64,000 nt of DNA from assembly GCA_023653785.1 (NCBI GenBank), contig JAMKCH010005480.1, forward strand, positions 1 through 64,000. Reading direction: 5' to 3'. The notes under the pieces are model-generated. The model had not been told where the DNA came from. It saw nothing but the letters and a program-made list of their open reading frames with translations, and searched no databases. Source of the DNA: Ophioderma brevispina. Lineage: Eukaryota > Echinodermata > Ophiuroidea > Amphilepidida > Ophiodermatidae. This document shows positions 60,105-64,000 of the stretch, in pieces (positions within the stretch are counted from its first letter, which is position 1; every line of letters starts with the position of its first letter). Made by a program: the position numbers and the translations under genes.

Positions 60105-60722
60105 ACTGCAATGCGTATTTTAAGTGCCCCATTTCGTACAACACATAATTACATGTTGGAATCTCTTGGTTTTGTAGATATTCGTAGTCGTATTTCATAT
60201 GTTATTGGGTGCATGATGTTACAAAGTATAAAGGTCTGGCACCTTCTCATACCTTGCAGAGTGTTTTATTTTGCTTAACGACGTGCACTCTTACAGTACG
60301 AGGCACAGTAAAGCTGGTGATCTCTATATTCCAAGATATTATACAAAACTCGGTTAAAACTTAGCTTTTACTATAAGGGATCTGTGCTATGGAAAACGCT
60401 TTATTTATAAAGATTAGCAATACTTTTGAAAATTTTGAAATTTTAAAAGATTGATGTGAAGTTGTGAATACATGGTTTTAGTGTGTTCATCTTGGCTCTG
60501 CGACATCTGAAAATCATTAGACTGGTGTTATGTGTCTTTCAAGGTGTAATCTTGTTATATTTTAATTGTACATGTATATGTATGACTTTTATGAAGTTGA
60601 ATGAGATTAGCATATTTAAAACTAATTATCTCTGTTTTAAATGTGCCGGGCACCCTACTGAAAATCAACGTTTGTTGAGTTGGCTACCCTGCTAAAAATT
60701 TGTGAACAAATAATAAATATGT
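60105..60722 (+). mobile_element. LINE RT C-terminus and structured 3' tail
   Basis: The frame from about 60112 reads RILSAPFRTTHNYMLESLGF and VDIRSRISYVIG, then shifted frames give the HSKAGDLYIPRYYTK and YYKGSVLWKTL motifs typical of the LINE ORF2 end. The 3' UTR has the hairpin GTGCCGGGCACCC, ACGTTTGTTGAGTTGGC and CTACCCTGCTAAAA, and ends AATAATAAATA. It is 5'-truncated, as LINE copies usually are. Confidence 0.8.
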
Positions 60723-61229
60723 CACCAACTTAATACGTTAACACACAAGAAACATATGATACAATACGTGTCTGATTTCTGTATCTTCATAAGGATCGTT
60801 TTTTTTAAATACTCATGCTAATCCGCGTAACCTGATGACGGGAAATGTTAATCAACTTTAGTTATGAAAAATCTACCATCATAGCCCCAACAAAGTTTAA
60901 TATTGTTTTATAAATGGAAATCATTAAATTGACCATATTAAATCATATTAACTGACTAGCTTATGACTAACCAAAAAATCGGGTGTGAATTGTTCGCTTT
61001 GATTTTGGTGCACACCACGGCCGGCCTGGCGAGTCATGATCTGAAGAAATCAAGTCAACAATTCCCGGTTAAACAACAGAAGCATGAAATTGTCGAAAGG
61101 TCATTCGTTTAATTGAAACCCAGGTAGGCCTTACAATTCCCTAGCAAGGCTAGCAATTTCAAACACGATAAATCTCAGTTATAAACCTTCCGGGGTGGGC
61201 AGTTCCAAAAGATCTATACGAATACCGAT
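60723..61229. other. Non-coding sequence
   Basis: Nothing recognised before the tandem array. Confidence 0.35.
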
Positions 61230-61965
61230 AATGCTAACTTAGGTATATAGCCGTAGTAGTGAAAATATAACCAAATTTATTAAAACACGTAGGCTAGCAT
61301 GTTATTGTTTGTTATGTCCCAAAAATCTAAGCAGACGAACATTTTTGTCGTTTTTAAATTGAGTCGGTTGTTCTGGACCCTCTCAACGATTACGGTATAC
61401 CACTCATAACTTATATAGGCTATATTAGTGAAAATATAGCCAAATTTGTTGCTAATGTTACATGAGTATTTAGCTCATTTATCCTAAATTTTCACATATT
61501 TTGTGCGCCAAAAAATTCTAAGCAGACGGAACAGTTTTGTCGTTAAATTGATTTTGGTGCGTTGACCCATCTCAACCGATTACTGCGATTACCACTCATA
61601 GCTTATATAGGCTTATATTAGTGAAGTAATAGAGCCAAAGTGTACTAAATTTTGTTACATAGGCCCTATTTTAGCTTATTTATCCTATATTTCACATATT
61701 CACAAATCTAAGCAGCAACATTTTTTTCATATGAAATTGATTTCCGTTTGTTCGACCATTCTCACCGATTACGGCGATACCACTCATATCTGTATAGGCA
61801 TATAGTAGTGAAAATATGACCTGAAAATCATTAGCTTATATAGGCATATATGAGTGAAAATAGCCTAATTGACTAATTGTATAGCATTTCAAGCTATTTT
61901 ATCTCATTTTTAATCATTTAGGACAAATTCTCCATTTGGGCGCCCCCAAAGTGTATGCGGACGAC
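61230..61965 (+). repeat. Diverged tandem array, about 170-190-bp monomer
   Basis: Landmarks recur about every 170-190 bp: CTTATATAGGCATATATTAG, GTGAAAATAT, AATCTAAGCAGACG, TTTTTGTCG, and CGATTACGGCGATACCACTC. At least four partial monomers are visible (GTGAAAATA-type blocks at about 61258, 61429, 61618, 61806 and 61850). It is non-coding and satellite-like. Confidence 0.8.
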
Positions 61966-62391
61966 CAGTGGCGTGACGTAACCAGCGGGGGGCAGGGGGG
62001 GGGCAGACTGCCCCCTCGGATAACTAAAATGGGGACGGAGAAGGAGTAAAATGGGGACGAGAAGAAGGGGGGAAAAGAAGGGAGGAACAGATGGAGAAAG
62101 AGAAGGAACGGGGAAGGGGAAAGGGAAGAAAAGAGAGAAGGATAGGGGAAGGAGAGGGGAAGAGAAAGAAAAGGGTTTAAAGAGAAGGGAAAAAAGAGAG
62201 ACGGAGAGGGGAGGAAAGGATAGAAGAAAGGGAAGAAGGGAAAAGAGGCCCAACCCCGCTTTTTTCAGAAGTTCGACACGATGGAAAAAAAATAGGGGTC
62301 TATAACCGGGCGAGCGTTTTAGGAAGCCTGAAAAATGGGGAAACTTCGTGAGTCTTGCCCACTAGGAGGCTCAGGTCTGGTTACGCGCCTG
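61966..62391. mobile_element. 426-bp hAT-like element inside the array
   Basis: The ends CAGTGGCGTGACGTAACCAG and CTGGTTACGCGCCTG are inverse. The 8-bp flanks CGGACGAC (61958-61965) and CGGACCGG (62392-62399) agree at 5 of 8 positions, suggesting a decayed hAT target duplication. The interior is a purine tract (62040-62240), so the ORFs there are low-complexity artefacts. Confidence 0.65.
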
Positions 62392-62620
62392 CGGACCGGA
62401 CAGTCTTGGGTGTTGACTATTGCAGTTCATTCCCACTATCCCTATGAATAATAAGAGGACAACTCATGCTAATTCAAGCATATAGTAGTAAAAAGTTATA
62501 GCACACTTCTAGACTCAAATTTAACAAAATGACCGCCTATTTATTTTAAACTAATCAGAGCTAAATTCACCTTTCATTTTGGCCCACGTGGTATATTCGG
62601 ACACCGTGTGTACATATAGT
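62392..62620 (+). repeat. Array fragment beyond the hAT-like element
   Basis: AAGCATATAGTAGTAAAAAG (62475-62494) and TTTTGGCCCACGTGGTATATTCGGACACC (about 62577-62605) echo array monomers with heavy divergence. Confidence 0.45.
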
Positions 62621-63788
62621 TATCTTTATACCAAAGAGGTGGTAAAGATACAGGTAAATACAAATGTCCTTAAGAATAGGAAAAACCAAATATCAGTATC
62701 ACATAATATTATATCGAAATATCGCCAAAAATATCGCGATTACTCGAACAATCGGCGCATGCCTATAATGAATGAATAGCTTGAGTTACACGCGGCGGAT
62801 CATCAATCGATCGATATTTTTAGTAGTGGATGAAGTCAGGTTATACAATATATGGTCAATTTTGAATACTGCCCCTCAGTTTGAAAGGTAATCAAAATAT
62901 GTAAATCAATAGGATCAAACACCCGTGAGACACCCCTTACATGATGTTAAGGAAATTGTAGAAAAAATTGCTGTAGCCTGATAAAACTCTATAAGAGTCT
63001 ATTTCGTGCAGAAATTACATTGGTTACTCTTATCGTCCATATGTCGTTCGTCCAGTCATTCAGCCACAAAATAATCAATTATACATATGCATCACTAAAG
63101 GCAGGCTTTTCGAGGCGACTTTGAATAAATTTTTGTGTACAAATTAAAATGAGTCAACTTAAATGAAAGATAGTCGTCTTAGCTGCTCAAATCAAAAGTT
63201 GATAGGAATCGGAGGATAGAGTGTCTAATAAAAAAAACAACTCCGGAGCTGGAATTTGGTTAACTGAACGGTGGTTTTATATATGAAGTACACCTTGTTT
63301 GTTGCTAGGTTATCTTGATATTTTAAAACACTCATTCGAAGCATATGCAAAAAAAAAGATGATTCTAGAAAGATTTATGACGCCATTTCAAGAAAAGGAA
63401 TTGTTGTTGCATTTTTATAGTTTTAATTGGCATTCGTTAAAAATAAAATTAGCTTAAAAAATTATCGACCCAATCACGAGTCATTACTGTAACGGACGGT
63501 CTCACCCATTCGCTAATATTTCCCTAGTTTGGCATGGTTACGAGTATCAAGATGTTTTTATCCAAACTACAATAGTACATAACTGTGGCTAAACCCCCGA
63601 AAAGGGATCGAGATTTCAATACAGGCCTGGATTAGAGTTGTTAAAGCAACCTGAGTACAACAAAACCACCGCATAAAACGCTGGGGAATAAAAAAAAGAG
63701 TTGTATTGATGAACGGTAAATATGGCACTGACGGGAATATTGTGATCCCAAAAGAGGCCGTCATTTTACACAGAAATGTGTTCACATG
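62621..63788. other. Non-coding sequence
   Basis: No supported gene or bounded element. The motif ATGATTCTAGAAAGATTTATGACG (63359-63382) loosely echoes 502-525. Confidence 0.35.
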
Positions 63789-64000
63789 AAATGTGGCAAT
63801 AAGAACAGTTATTTGTCATTAAATTGATTTCCGTATTTGGTTCGACCCATCTCACATTACTGCGATACCACTCATATCTTATATAGGCATATATTAGTGA
63901 AAAATATACCTTACCACTCATAGCTTATATAGCATATATTAGTGAAAAAATAGCCTAATTTGACTAAATTGTGTATCATTTCAAGCTATTTATCTCATTT
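63789..64000 (+). repeat. Tandem array resumes and runs off the window
   Basis: TTGTCATTAAATTGATTTCC, CACTGCGATACCACTCATA-type blocks and two AGCATATATTAGTGAAAAA units repeat the 61.2-61.9 kb monomers. The array probably continues to the right. Confidence 0.8.

Noticed and set aside
61230..64000. CRISPR-like array
   Set aside because: The repeats are long diverged satellite monomers with no regular unique spacers; the DNA is eukaryotic.

Overview
This is AT-rich eukaryotic DNA with introns and a dense load of repeats, and it contains no complete gene. Single coding exons with GT-AG borders, many different LINE reverse-transcriptase remnants and many short terminal-inverted-repeat (TIR) elements point to an animal. 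The style fits a marine invertebrate, perhaps an echinoderm, hemichordate or lancelet, but the sequence alone does not settle the group. There are no bacterial operons, Shine-Dalgarno sites or CRISPR arrays.

Host coding sequence: I can support three exons, all on the minus strand. A calcium-binding EGF exon (7136-7258) and the first part of an F5/8 type C (discoidin) domain (3190-3503) probably belong to one secreted or cell-surface matrix protein whose other exons lie outside the window or went unrecognised. A 104-bp exon at 57232-57335 matches the second nucleotide-binding domain of an ABCC (MRP-type) ABC transporter. Everything else is intronic, intergenic or mobile DNA.

Layout. 0-8.6 kb: the EGF/discoidin exons, among several TIR or foldback elements and one LINE remnant. 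9-22 kb: four LINE relics, including an almost complete but broken endonuclease-RT ORF on the minus strand (18.0-21.8 kb), plus a 1.8-kb non-autonomous DNA transposon. 22.6-27.7 kb: a direct tandem pair of 2.5-kb units. 29.1-36.2 kb: a second direct pair of 3.3-kb units. In both pairs the copies differ mostly by single-base insertions and deletions, which looks more like uncorrected long-read error or two haplotypes placed in tandem than like normal divergence. 36-46 kb: sparse sequence with a LINE tail and dispersed repeats. 46-51 kb: a Tc1-like transposase fragment, a tRNA-like SINE head, a LINE C-terminus, a TTAA-flanked element and a foldback. 51-59 kb: further TIR elements, the ABCC exon and a mariner/Tc1-like transposase split by a 198-bp inverted-repeat insertion. 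60-64 kb: a LINE 3' end and a roughly 170-190-bp tandem array interrupted by a hAT-like element.

I found no undescribed multi-gene system. The most useful observations are the orphan exons, the nested and target-site-flanked elements, and the probable assembly artefacts at 22.6-36.2 kb.
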